From: Rhynchonema sp. JSB1_4
Lineage: Eukaryota > Nematoda > Chromadorea > Monhysterida > Xyalidae
Reading direction: 5' to 3'
DNA: 64,000 bases
Assembly: GCA_030248065.1 (NCBI GenBank)
Contig: JASAMV010000311.1
Location: 1 to 64,000, forward strand
Every line of letters starts with the position of its first letter. Positions within the stretch are counted from its first letter, which is position 1. The translations under genes were made by a program, and so were the position numbers. Shown in pieces: positions 43,238 to 54,900 of the stretch. Under the pieces are notes generated by a model, which was given only the letters and a program-made list of their open reading frames with translations, made no database searches and had not been told where the DNA came from.

Positions 43238-43802
43238 ACAAGAAATAAAAATGCCCCAAGGGGCATAAAAGAAATATGGTTCCCTGGCTGACTGACATAA
43301 GAGAACGATACTAGCTTGCGCCACTTTGTTGATGTCTCATGAAGCACTGGAATAAACGTAAGTGTGTTCTGAGCTGTTTGATGCCGAACAGCAGATATTG
43401 AACCACATTCCCGGCGCGTGTTGTTTTGCCACCAGAGATACAGGGCATGGAGCGCTCATTTAGAAACAGTGTTTGATACTGAAAGAGTGCAATGTCTCTC
43501 CTTGTTGAATCATCGTGCGCAACCGAAGACGACACAGTTACCGTCGTGAGGTTGAAAAGAAGCAACAGCTGCCCAAATATGAATGTTTCGATATCGGCTG
43601 GCTGTTGGTTCAAAACAGCACGCGCCGGGAATATGGTTCAATATCTGCTGTTCGGCATCAAACAGCTCAGAACACACTTACGTTTATTCCAGTGCTTCAT
43701 GAAACATCAACAAAGTGGCGCAAGCTAGTATCGTTCTTTTATGTCAGTCAGCCAGGGAACCATATTTCTTTTATGCCCTTTGGGGCATTTTTCTTTCTTG
43801 TA
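43238..43802. repeat. Long inverted repeat, ~190-bp arms
   Basis: The left arm from acaagaaataaaaatgcccc through cggcgcgtg (about 43430) is matched in reverse by about 43608-43802, ending ggggcatttttctttcttgt. The loop of about 180 bp is unique. Confidence 0.85.
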
Positions 43803-44226
43803 CATCCAATGCAGTAATTCTATTATGATGTGCATACGTCCAAACTAAAAGAAGCATGTCACAAAACAATGTGTCATTTATCCAAAACGGAAAAGCATGC
43901 CATTTTTTCAATGTACTAGGCAAAAAACCTGCATTAAGAACAAATTGGCAGTATGATTGCAACTCTTTGCGTTGGCAATAGCTTGCCATACGGAACATCG
44001 GTGCATCCTGGGTTTTGGTGCGTGATCTGTACATCATTATGATTTATGGCAGCAGCATTGAATCAAACCTGCACGTTCTTTATGCCTTGGCAATTTAAAT
44101 GTATATGCATGGCATGACAAATTACTTTTTGCTACTGTTCGGTCGTGTGTTGCCAGTTTGTTGCTTTTTGTCCCAAGCTTTGTCGGGTGTACACTCGTGT
44201 GTAGCATGATTGCACAAAGCATGTAT

Positions 44227-44571
44227 AGTCCGTCCATCAGCTCATGTCACTTTGTGATGCTGCTGGCCAACTTGTTCCCTTCCTCCACGTCCTAATGACC
44301 TTCCTCCACGTCCTAATGAAAGAGAAATTGAGTTTCCGAAAAATTTTTTGCTCCTAAGTTGTGTTTTTTATGAAACGGACGTGTTTTATCTATTTTAATT
44401 TAATTTAATTTTAAATTTGATTGAATTCAATCATTTTCGACACGTTTTGTCATTTTTTAAGTTTTTTTGCAAAATCGGTCACGCTCAATTTCTCTTTCAT
44501 TAGAACGTGGAGGAAGGGAACAAAGCAGCCAGCAGCATCGAAAAGTGACATGAGCCGGTAGATGGACTATA
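44227..44571. repeat. Inverted-repeat element with cctccacgtcctaatga arms
   Basis: gtccgtccatcagctcatgtcac...gctgctgg on the left is matched in reverse by ccagcagcatcg...gtgacatgagccgg...atggac on the right. The inner arm cttcctccacgtcctaatga is duplicated in tandem on the left side only. Confidence 0.8.
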
Positions 44572-44669
44572 CAGTTCCGGGTGCAATTCCAGGCTGAAAG
44601 TTGAACTCGCGTGCACGCGCGCGAGTGCACGCGACTTCAACTTTCAGCCCAGAATTGCACCCGGTACTG
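44572..44669. mobile_element. Mariner-type mini-foldback, TSD TA (T1)
   Basis: TA|CAGTTCCGGGTGCAATTCC...GAATTGCACCCGGTACTG|TA, almost all stem, 98 bp. The core is built of cgcgtgcacgcg words. Same tips as 45992-46140 and 57393-58176. Confidence 0.8.
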
Positions 44670-44691
44670 TATGCACATACACAATCATTAA

Positions 44692-44827
44692 GGCCACTTT
44701 ATACTCTGTCTCGTGGCGATACACGCAACATTTTCTCGCAACATGATTGGCTGTTGCGCGCGCATGAGCCAATCAGCGCGCGATAAAATGTTGCGTGTAT
44801 CGCAACGAGACAAAGTATAAAGTGGCC
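44692..44827. mobile_element. Foldback MITE, GGCCACTTTATACT tips
   Basis: GGCCACTTTATACTCTGTC and its complement ending AGTATAAAGTGGCC. The interior palindrome is gcgatacacgcaacatttt / aaaatgttgcgtgtatcgc. The tip resembles the GGCCGCTTTCACA elements, but no clean target duplication remains. Confidence 0.75.
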
Positions 44828-44921
44828 TTCAAACGATTTTATTTGCAAATTAATGACAATTATGGTCTGTGAGACTGTTGTAAGATCGCATGTAATGTGA
44901 GTGTTGTTGTTGTTGTTGCAG

Positions 44922-45717
44922 TGCGTGCAACCGCAAGCGTCGTCAGCGAAGACAACGTCGTTCGATCGTGTCGGGCAGCACGGCCAGCTGTGTGAGAAGG
45001 GTGGACTTGGAGTCACAGTTGAGCTTCAAGGTACACTTTGATCGATTGAATAAATGATCGTTTAACTGGGTTATTGGACGAGTGAACGATTGAATGGATG
45101 ACTGATTGATTGTTAATTGACTCATTTATTGATTGACTGTAGTCGCTTCACGCCCTGCGTGCCACATTCACCACTCCCACCAAATGTTGGCGTCGTTTCC
45201 TCACCGCGTTCTCTGTGCGTCTCAACGCTCGTTGGCTGCTGCGATCGGAGGACGGAGGCCGGACAACCAGCAGTATGATGCCCGGTTGGGTATACATTGA
45301 TTGCGTGATCGTCTTTGGTGATGTTCCACTGCCAATAAGACGAGCGGATGAAACATCAGCGCACCTGCACCCGCATATCATTTCCGACAAATCACCCAAT
45401 GACAATAACTAATGAATGTCAAGTCGTATCCCGTGTCTGTTCGGCATCCGTGTGCTGGCCATGTGCTGGATCGTGATTGGCCACAGCCATCTATTCTCGC
45501 TGCCACATGTGTCGAATCTGCTGACGTTGGTCGAACATACAAGGGACACTGTAGCTGCACAGGTGGGTACTGTAGGTATACGGTAGTGGGTGGAAGGGTA
45601 CGGTAAATTAAAACATACAAACATAAAACATACATACGACTTACTTCATGGCAGCTGGTGCTGAATGCGTCGCTTGGCGTTGACGCTTTCTTCACACTCA
45701 GTGGTCTGTCCTGCCGC
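44922..45717 (+). CDS. Acyltransferase-3 / NRF-6-like membrane protein, partial
   Basis: Exons 44922-45030 (basic linker RKRRQRRQRRS), 45143-45284 (FTTPTKCWRRFLTAFSVRLN), 45424-45562 (PCLFGIRVLAMCWIVIGHSH) and 45655-about 45717 (LNASLGVDAFFTLSGLSCR). C-L-x-G-I-R-x-L-x-M-x-W-I-V-I-G-H and the later S-L-G-V-D-A-F-F-x-L-S-G-L are the conserved start of the acyltransferase-3 domain in metazoan proteins related to nematode NRF-6. The histidine of the IGH motif is present. These are multi-pass membrane proteins thought to move acyl groups or lipids. Exons 1-2 and 3-4 join in phase, but exon 2 to 3 does not in my reading. The N-terminal NRF domain and the rest of the membrane segments are not found nearby, and foldback elements lie on both sides. 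Confidence 0.65.
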
Positions 45718-45991
45718 GTACGCCTGGACAAAACGGTCGGTGAAACGTCACAATTTGCAATTTTAAAATCATGCCCCAATCAAACAGCATGTTTCAGCAC
45801 CAAACGCCTGCGTCCGCACTCGGCCGCCAGCGACCGTTCGCAATGGCATCCTAAACGCCTATTGTTGTGCCTGTCAGGGCCGCTCAGGGCACGTCTGAGG
45901 TGCTTTGTTGAGGTCATAATACGACCGTCCGCTTATGATAAATTGGGCAAGTTTGTACAGCGGGTCTATAACAGGTACCTGTTCTGTGCTA

Positions 45992-46140
45992 CAGTTCCGG
46001 TTGCAGTTCTAGGCTGAAAGTTGAAGTCGCGTGCACGTGCGTGCACGCGAAGTTACTTAGACTTTTGCCTATACTTTGCACTGTTTCGCACGCGCGTGCA
46101 CGCGACTTCAACTTTCAACCCAGAATTGCACCAGGTACTG
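45992..46140. mobile_element. Mariner-type mini-foldback, TSD TA (T2)
   Basis: TA|CAGTTCCGGTTGCAG...TTGCACCAGGTACTG|TA, 149 bp, with cgcgtgcacg words in the arms. Same family as 44572-44669. Confidence 0.78.
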
Positions 46141-46327
46141 TATGTAATGTGTGTACTATGTACGTACCATATAAATACTGCATGCATCTGGTGCCTGTGT
46201 TACTTACAGTTACATGACGTCACAGGGTTTCCTCCCAAATCAGATATTTGGCCAATTTTATTGTCGTCGACTGATTTCGTGCAACCGCAATTTTACCGCG
46301 GGTCGTTTCCAACGGTTCCGTATCTTT

Positions 46328-46800
46328 ATGGGCCAGTGAACCTTTTGGGCCACAGTACTTTTTGGGCCATGTGACCTTGTGGGCCAGGTACTTTTTGGGC
46401 CACATAAGGTTTCGGACCAGGAACCTTTTGGGCCATGTACCTTTTGGGCCAGGTACCTTTTGGGTCAGGTACTTTTTGGGCCACATGTGCATGGCGCACT
46501 TTTTGGGCCAGGCACCCTTTGGGCCAGGTACCTTTTGGGCCATGTTACTTTTTGGGCCATGTTATACCTATCGGACCATGTACCTTTTGGGCCAGGTACC
46601 TTTTGGGCCAAGTATGTTTTGGGCCAGGTAAATTTTGGGCCACATGTGCATGGTGTACTTTTTGGGCCAGGTACCTTATGGGCCATGCCATGTTATACCT
46701 ATCGGACCATGTACCTTTTGAGCCAGGTACCTTTTGGGCCAAGTACGTTTTGAGTCAGGTACTTTTTGGGCCACGTGTGCATGGTGTGCCGGGCCACATG
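46328..46800 (+). repeat. Left minisatellite arm, ttttgggccaggtacc
   Basis: About 24 units of 17-20 bp. Each has tttttgggcca followed by ggtac, catgt or catgtgcatgg. Long ORFs here (up to 130 codons of FGPGTFWARYL type) arise only from the repeat. Confidence 0.9.
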
Positions 46801-48436
46801 TTTATTTTTACTCAAATGACAGCCTGAACCAGGATCACGTCCACAGTACCTGTAGCGAACTGATCTAGCGTCGATTATGTGAAAGTTACACAACAGGTGC
46901 CGCATGCATTTTGAGCCAAGGTTTAGGCTTTTAGATCAAAAACATAAGTACTATGTGGGACACAGCTGTATGTGGGTACCATTTACGACAGACATGCCAG
47001 AGGGACAACGCACAAAAAAAACCACCCCCCCCCCAGCCCCCCCCCACACCCACCCCAAAAAAAGAGGGACATACCAGCGTGTTGCCGTATGCGCCTGTCT
47101 GACTGACAAAAGTGTCTATAGTTACCGGTAACAAACCACTCACAGCCTGTCCGTTTGACCACAAGCATTCTTTTTTGTTGATTTCTTTTTTTATCAGGGA
47201 AGGCGCCGGGGCATCGTTTCTGTCAACTCTTTAGACCGCATTTGTAGCCTTGTTGAAACATTAATGACTCTCCGAATGTTGGAAATCGAAAGTGCGCATT
47301 ATTTATCGATCGCCATCAACATACACGCATAGACGTAGACGGCAGGTTGGTTGATGTTCCATGAATGATGATATAAGGCAAGTAGGTAAAAACCATTTGA
47401 CGGCGCGCGTTACATTTCAACAGTTTTTATGGAGGCCCACTCTTGATCATGGTGTGATTTTTTGGGGTTTTGTAAGCTGACTTTAGCATTTGGAACGAAG
47501 CCAGATTAATTTTGGTCACAAAATCAGGTTACTTGTGTGTGAAGTTGTTACTTGCGTGTGATCCAAAGTAGATAGATTGCCTGTTAAAAAATTGACTATC
47601 CAAAAAGCGATCAAACTTAGTAATCGGATCAGACCAGTTCTGTCTTGGTGACGTGACTTCTTTGAACTAAGGATATTAAGAAATTTAGTGATGCCACTCA
47701 TTTCGACCAGCGTAAAATGTGTTCGCCGACGTAAGATGAATAACTTTTAAGCTGGAAGAATTTAGTACCCCAGTAATCGGGGCATGCGCGGTAGCTTTTA
47801 CATGAACGGGGAGAGCCATAGGTATTTCCACTAGTTTGTTTGCGAGAGCAAGCATTTTTCAACTTGTGTTCTTAACATCCTTAATGCAAGAAACACGTGT
47901 GACCAAGGCAAGTCACATCCGATCCTATCACCAAGCTTGATATCGCTCTAATTTTAAATAGGGCACAGAATCTATTGTGTTGTTCTGATCTCCATGACAG
48001 CGTGGTCAAAAAGTACCTTTATCAGGTTAAGGACACTACATGTTGGAAATGCGATGTGAATGGTCTTCGACTAGGGAGTAAATTGGTACTGACTGACGGT
48101 TTTCGGACACGACGAATTTGAACAAGGGCTTAATTTTTGGTCCGGACTTTCTGGGATCGACAATCTGGTCTCCTACTGGGGTAGTGCGCCTCGTCTGTAA
48201 CTCCGCCCATGTAAAAACACCTCTGCCATAACATTTCACTGACGTAACCTCACGCTTTTACCTCGCATGGGGCCTAAGGTACGTGAAAGAGGGACATACC
48301 CGTGCGTTGCAGTATGCGCCTGTCTGACTGACGAAAGTGACTGCCGTGGGAATGACTGTTTTATTACACGTTTGAGCTCAAGCGTCGTCCGATTTTATGT
48401 ACTGTATATGCGCAAGCGATCATGTGAGTAAAAATA

Positions 48437-48918
48437 AACATGCGGCCCAACAGGCACACCATGCACACGTGGTCCAAAAAGTACATGGCCCAAAAGATAC
48501 CTGGCCCAAAAGGTACCTGGTCCGAAATGTAACGTGGCCCAAAACGTTTACCTGGGCCACAAGGTACATGGCCCATAAAGTACGCCATGCATACAGTATG
48601 TGGCCCAAAAAAGAACACCACACCATGTACATGTGGCCTGAAAGGTACCTGGCCCAAAACGTACCTGGCCCAAAATGTACACCATGCACATGTGGCCCAA
48701 AAAGTACTTGGCCCAAAACGTACCTGACCCAAAAGGTATCTGGCCCAAAAAGTACGCCATGTGCTTGACGCCCAAAAAGTACCTGGCCCAAAAGGTACCT
48801 GGCCCAAAAGGTGTGTGGCCAAAAAGGTTCCTGGTTGGAAACCTTATGTGGCTTAAAAAGTACCTGGCCCAAAAGGTCACATGGCCCAAAAAGTACTGTG
48901 GCCCAAAAGGTTCACTGG
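48437..48918 (-). repeat. Right minisatellite arm, ggcccaaaaggtacctgg
   Basis: The reverse-complement counterpart of the left arm, including the same ordered variants (ccatgcacatgtggcccaaaaagta). The matching order shows that the arms were copied as blocks. Confidence 0.9.
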
Positions 48919-49438
48919 GCCATAACGATACGGAGCCGTTTATATTACAGTATACCGCACGGTGCAAAATATGGCGCCAATCCGTTTACGTTGGGCAAAG
49001 CGCAGCCCCAAATGAGTGCAGGAATTGAACACATATAATCAGTGGCGCTGTTGGTACCCTTACACTCTTTATAGTGTCGATGGCACACCCCGCATGTATA
49101 TCTGCGTTGACGACATTAGAACAAGCCACATCATTATGTAGGTGGTTGGTAGACACACAAGCAAATCAACGTTTGTCCTAGTTTGCAATGGAACTTTTGG
49201 GGACGAAATTTGAGCATGGGGTTCTTGCGATAAAACCAAAACCAAATAAAATTTCAGTGGGTATGATAATGTAATGTAATGTATATCCAGGGAGATTCGG
49301 ACAGTTGAAGTTTGACTTTGACAGATGAAGTTTGGTTTAAATGGTTCAGCCGTGAAAGAATTAACATGACTAACTTCATTTCATTTTTTGCACAATACTA
49401 GTGGTTTTTTCAAGTATTCGACACAATCGTACACCATC

Positions 49439-50537
49439 ATGTTACCCCGATTTCGACCCAAGACCGACAGAAATTTTGCACCGATGCTGTTTGGTGCTCT
49501 GACAGTGACTTTGTTTACATCAATCAAAACATACCCGACAACAATGGCAACGGATGAAGCGCATGGTTTGTGGTTTCCGCGAGCTGGACCTGTCGATCCA
49601 TTTGGTACGTTTGCTTGATTTTGGCTTGGTTGATCTACTATTCATTAATAACGTGCTCGATGTCCCGACACTTGCTTTTGCTAAACATTATTATTGCTTT
49701 GTTCCCATTCCAACCATGATGTGTCTGGTCACTATGCAAGAGACGGTCTGTATGTTACACATGCACAGTACAAAAACTGGAAAAAATGATACAATACGAC
49801 CACGACCGATCTCCAATCTTTCAATTTTTATTATATGCTGAATTTCCCCGTCAATTCCAGAAACCGGTTGCCACCATATGGACGAGAGCACAGCGCCGAC
49901 ATCCGACTACAGTATGATCTACAAGCCAACTGGTTGTGTGCACAACTGCACCACAGCCATTGTGACGTGTACGAAAAAGGGGTACTATTTTGAACATAAG
50001 GAACATGCCGCTCATGATAACATCACCATTGAATGCACCGAGAGTCGAACCTGGCACCGCAGACCCTACAGATGCAGTCCGCGTACGTTTCGGGGCTTGT
50101 GTGGAGTCCTTCAGTGACACCATCGGGATTCGGCGTTTTGGGTCGCACGGTCATGTGTGCAATCGCACTGGTGCACCGCCTGTGTGTGAAAGCAGGTTGA
50201 AACTGCCACTATACATACAAACCCAGCATACATATGGATATCAATGTGTTTGTGCGATGCTTTCTGGGCTAAATTTCATAACAGGTTCGATGTGAAATGT
50301 TACAGCATACATCGATTGAATGTCATTTCTGCTTCTATTTCAGCGGTCAAGAAATGGTTGGTGTTTCTGGCGATCCTACTTGGAGTGCTGATATTGGGTT
50401 TTCTATCGGCATTCCTTGCGTGGTGTTTGTCACGGACAAATGAGCCGGCGGACAGAAACCAACAAACGCAGCACAAATCGATCAGTTGTAGCGAAAAGAC
50501 ACCACGAATGAGGCTTGAAAGTGAATATGGATACTAG
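49439..50537 (+). CDS. Small type I membrane protein with one CCP-like domain
   Basis: Three exons in phase: 49439-49604, 49861-50082, 50344-50537; 582 nt, 193 aa. The start MLPRFRPKTDRNFAPMLFGA gives a signal peptide with a long basic n-region. Exon 2 encodes one CCP-like domain: C-H-H-M-D...GCVHNCTTAIVTCTKKGYYF, then ITIECTESRTWHRRPYRCSP, with T-W-H-R-R-P before the last cysteine as in CCP modules. Exon 3 encodes one transmembrane helix (WLVFLAILLGVLILGFLSAF) and a cytoplasmic tail of about 40 residues ending SEYGY. Donors are gtacgt at both junctions. The single CCP plus helix suggests a small receptor or regulator; no ortholog is recognised. Confidence 0.75.
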
Positions 50538-50785
50538 AAGCTGAAAAATTGTGATCTTGTGGAAAAATAGAACTTATGCACTATGAAGATTATCTGGATC
50601 GCAAATCCTTTATACATATATGACAGGACAGTGGCTGTGTTTTTATAAACATTGTTTCTTGGACAACAGAGAACGACTGTACTTGTGTGTGATTAAAAAC
50701 TAATAGTGCACATGGTGCATGATTTCTCTTTTATATTCGTGTGGTGTTGTGCGTTTTCTCATATAATCCCATGTGCCAAAACGAA

Positions 50786-50791
50786 AATAAA
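50786..50791 (+). promoter_or_regulatory. Probable polyadenylation signal AATAAA
   Basis: AATAAA lies about 250 bases after the stop codon of the small CCP protein, followed by T/GT-rich sequence (gtgttattattgcttgttttc). Confidence 0.55.
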
Positions 50792-50829
50792 ACGACTGAT
50801 GCGGTTTCGTGTTATTATTGCTTGTTTTC

Positions 50830-51886
50830 ACGCGTGCACTCACGCAAATATTTTACATGATAAATGAATGACAGGGGACACGACAAGTGACAAGAGGATG
50901 CGCGCTTTGAAAAAGATGCAAAATAGCTCAAACGGCGCGGGGAAAGTGCATCAAGTATCCCATGCGCTCTGGAACGCTAAAATCATGATATTTTCTTGTG
51001 TGCTGCGGTGCCCGATACAAGAACAGAAACTGGCTCACGTGGTACCCCAAACGATATCCTGAATTCCATATTTGACTGCGGCTTGGCTACGCGTATCAAG
51101 AATGCACTCTTGCTTGGGGCCAAACCTCGGGTCAACACCAAAAATTAGCATAGAAATTATTCCTGTACCTACAGTTGTGCTTACGGCTCGCTTGTGGCGT
51201 TTCATTTCATTGGAACAGATATTTTGTACTGTTCCCCCGGCTTCGGTACGTTACTTCACTGTTGCTGACCTACATATATCACCTTTTTAAGACTCCTGAT
51301 GTAATTTTCTGGAAAACAAGTCCACAATCAATGTTTCGAGAAAATCACAAAAAAATCATGTGTATCAGGATTTTCGCTTCATCAGATACACTTGCGGATG
51401 CAGTGCTCGCAAACTCACAAGCACGCGCAAACTTACCGTAACCCGCAATTACCTGATGCGCATTGTTCTAGTCTAGGCGCTAATTAGAGAGTATTAGCAC
51501 CTCAGATGCACACTGACCGACAGAGCTAGTAATTATCGGCAGAACCATGCGCCTGAAGTAAACACATCACATGGGCAGGCATATATTATGATGAAATTTG
51601 ATAGCATCAACGCTCCAGCGCTTTCGTTGTCAAGGATTAAGGGCAGGGCAAATACAGTAACCCTTCAGCTACCCACTCACCAATGTGCACCTGGCGTATC
51701 TTTTGTTTTGCTTTCACTTCTTATGTGTGTTGCATTGTGTGATCAAATTGAGCGTTGCCATTTCTGATTTTCTGCATTCTCACCGTTGTAATCCGTTGCG
51801 CTTTGCGGATTGCTTGATTTTGTATGTTTTGTGAAACATCGCCGAGTTACACATTCACCTACCGATAGCAAGCACTGCGATTTCAG
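50830..51886. other. Region upstream of the bHLH gene
   Basis: No supported exon. The AG at 51886 (gcgatttcag) could be a 3' splice site for the first recognised bHLH exon, in which case a 5' exon and promoter lie in this stretch. Confidence 0.4.
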
Positions 51887-51954
51887 ACCTGCTTAATAAT
51901 AAATGGATCAGACCGTCGTTTAAGTGCCAGAAGACAGAGTGCCTGCGAACCCCA

Positions 51955-54900
51955 ATGGAGCCGCACCACATTCAACACCATTTGTCCGATTTCAACGGTT
52001 TCACGCCGAAACGCAAGCGAGCAATACACGAAGACGAGGTACATAAATAAGATTGTGTCTTTCATGGTTCTTTATAAAATTCGGTACAGATTTTCTGTCA
52101 TAAGATATGAGTTTAAGAATTTCAATTTTTACTTCCTTGTGCGATTTGTCACAGGACGAAGAGTCGGCAGACATGCGGCTAACGATCAACGCAAGGGAAC
52201 GACACCGTATGCACGATTTGAATGCAGGTGCGAACGTTTGGCCGCAAAGCAATCGTATTCCGCTTATATTCATATCTCGTCAATGGCGGACATTGTCAGT
52301 TCTCGTCGTTAAAGGGCTCGGGACATAACCGAAGGAAGGGTAGCAGGACATATGTTACATACCGTTGGAAAGCATTCCGACAGCCTATGTCACGCACAAA
52401 TTTTAAGCTCCTTGGAGATTCCCTATCTCTTGGCAGAGGGACTTTTCGTTCCAGAAAAACTGAATTTTTGCACAAATTGGAACGACCGGTGCAGAAACCT
52501 CAAAGTAGCTGAAGGTCAAGTAACACGTGGATAGGATTACAACAGTTTCGGAATAACCTACCATCATAACTTCAGTCGCTCAAACCATTGCTTCACACGG
52601 TGAGGGTGCGCAACGTTCCAAAAATCGGCCTTATTTTTCGATAACACAAGTTTGTCCCTAAATTTTGAGGCCACGCTCAGCGCTGCGGAAATAAGAATGC
52701 AATGGAGAAATAGAGCATCGTCGAAAGTACCAGAAAATAAGGTTTTTAAATTTTTTAACTCATGGCTAGCTCCGTGACAGGCCTAAAAATCCATTAAATT
52801 GCCGCTAACTTAGGTGGTTACATTCATTGCCAGAATTGTGACACATAAAGGCCACAGATTGTATCGGATTCGAAACAAAAAATTGAGAGAAACGTCTGGT
52901 TTAACAATCTGTCAAGGTCCGAAGACCCCAAGGTCTACAGATTTCTCGGGGTAACCATACTAACCTGAATATGATATTCAGCTATAAATGCTTATTGTTA
53001 ACAGTTATTGTAAATGTGACAGCACCAAACAATGTATCTCGAAAGTAGCTTTCGAACGATATGTAAGGTCCGGGGCCTCCTCCCCCCTTTTACTTGTCCC
53101 CCCTTTTTTCCCTCGGGTTTAGGCTCAGGCTTAGGCTTAGGCTTGTGATTGGGCTTAGGCTTAGGCTTAGGCTTCCAGCTTTCCCTAACAGCCGGATATG
53201 TTGTAATTCACATAACGCGCGACCATGTGACAAAGAGCGACGATGTCTCACAACCATATATAACAAGCCCCAATAAATTCTTACGCTTAAGGGCAGAGGC
53301 TAAAAAATTGCTTTTTTGACGATTCTGGAATGAACCGTCACGCCACCGTGTACGATTTCGGAATTTTGACCGTTGCTTGTCCATAGTCAGAGATAGTATG
53401 GGCATGTTATATATCGTTCGATAGCTACGTTGAAGCTACATCGTTTGATACTATCAAGTGTGCAATAGTCTTTAACAGTAACGACTTATAGCTAAATATC
53501 GTATTCAGGCTGGCATGGCTGCAGCAGCCGGACCATGGAGTTTGAAGTTTTGAAACTCGTCTAGATTCTTGGACTGCGCGTTTATCTAACTTTCTCGATT
53601 CCAATGCAATGCAATACGTGTCTTATTTAGATCACATTTCCGTCAATGAATGCAACTATGCAGTTTAGGGTCAATTTTTAAGTCTTTTTCGGCCTGTCAC
53701 GCCGGTATCTAAGTGTTTCGAAATTTAAAAACCTCATTTTTTGGTACTTTCGAAAATGCTCTATTTTTCTGTTGCATTTTCATTTCTGCAACACAACGCG
53801 CCGCCTCAAAATTTAGAGACAAACTTGTGTTTTCGAAAAATGGGGCCGATTTTCGGAACATTTCGCACCCTCAGTGAGTGAAGCAATGCTTTGAGCGACG
53901 GAAGTTCTCATGATAAGTTATCCAGAAGCCGTTGTAATCCTATCCACGTGTTACTTGACTTTCAACTCATTTGGGGTTTCTGCACCGGTCGTTTCAAGTT
54001 GTGAAAAAATTCACTTTTTTTCTGGAACGAAAAGTCGCTCTACCAAGAGATAGCGAATCTCAAAGGAGCTTAACGTTTGGGCGTGACATATGCTGTCGCA
54101 GTGCTTTCCAACGATGTATAACACTGCGCTCTGCTGCCCTTCCTTCGGTTGTGTCCCGAGCCCTTTAACTCAACCCTAATGCATACACTGATTCGGAGCT
54201 GCCTGAGTTGACGATTTGCGTTGACGACTTAAAAACAATTAGCCCATACAGTATGTCTTGCTTCGAGAGAACGCTTTGCGATTTTTTTTATTTGAGTTTT
54301 TGCACCTCCAGTGCCAGGTGAATGCAAACGCCCGCAGGCAATGTGGCAAATCCTGTTAATCCCGCGATTTATCAGCTATAACATCTCTTACCGCAATTTG
54401 ATCTTGCATTGAGATTTCACTCATTTGTTCAACTAATTGTGTGATGTTTCAGCACTGGACGAACTTCGCAAAGCCATACCCTATGCGCATAGCCCGAGTG
54501 TGCGGAAATTGAGCAAAATCGCCACGCTGTTGCTGGCCAAAAATTACATCATCATGCAGGTGCATTAAAAACTGGGAAGACTGGGTTGTCTCAGGGCGGG
54601 ATTGCGATAATAATGCAAAGCCAAATACTGGGTCAGGTTTCGGAAAGTTTTGTGGTACGTCGAAGAATTATTTCGAATTATTTCACGATTGATATCGTGT
54701 CCTCTTTGAATCTTTCTGTCCAAAACTCCGGAGCATTCTTAAAACAATCAGGCTAGACTCTTGGATTCACTGGTGTTTGACACATTTTGTGCCACTCAAC
54801 AACATGAACATTCAGTCAGTCATCTGTGTCAATGACTGTACAACACCCGCAGTTGGTGGACAGTCAGTTTTCAATGTCGGCAGCAATCAATAACAACCAA

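Larger units (their letters stand above)
46310..48932. mobile_element. Giant foldback element with minisatellite arms
   Basis: The outer tips aacggttccgtatctttatggg (46310) and ccataacgatacggagccgtt (48932) are complementary. The left arm (46328-46800) and right arm (48437-48918) are each about 480 bp of the 18-20-bp word ggcccaaaaggtacct and variants, in opposite orientation. The 1.6 kb centre holds a diverged direct repeat, gagggacatacc...cctgtctgactgac, at 47066 and 48290. No transposase is seen, and no clean target duplication. Confidence 0.8.

Noticed and set aside
46328..48918. Long ORFs of 100-150 codons in both directions, and a repeat-spacer look resembling a CRISPR array
   Set aside because: The units have no unique spacers, occur as mirrored arms and belong to an animal genome; the ORFs follow from the repeat length and composition.
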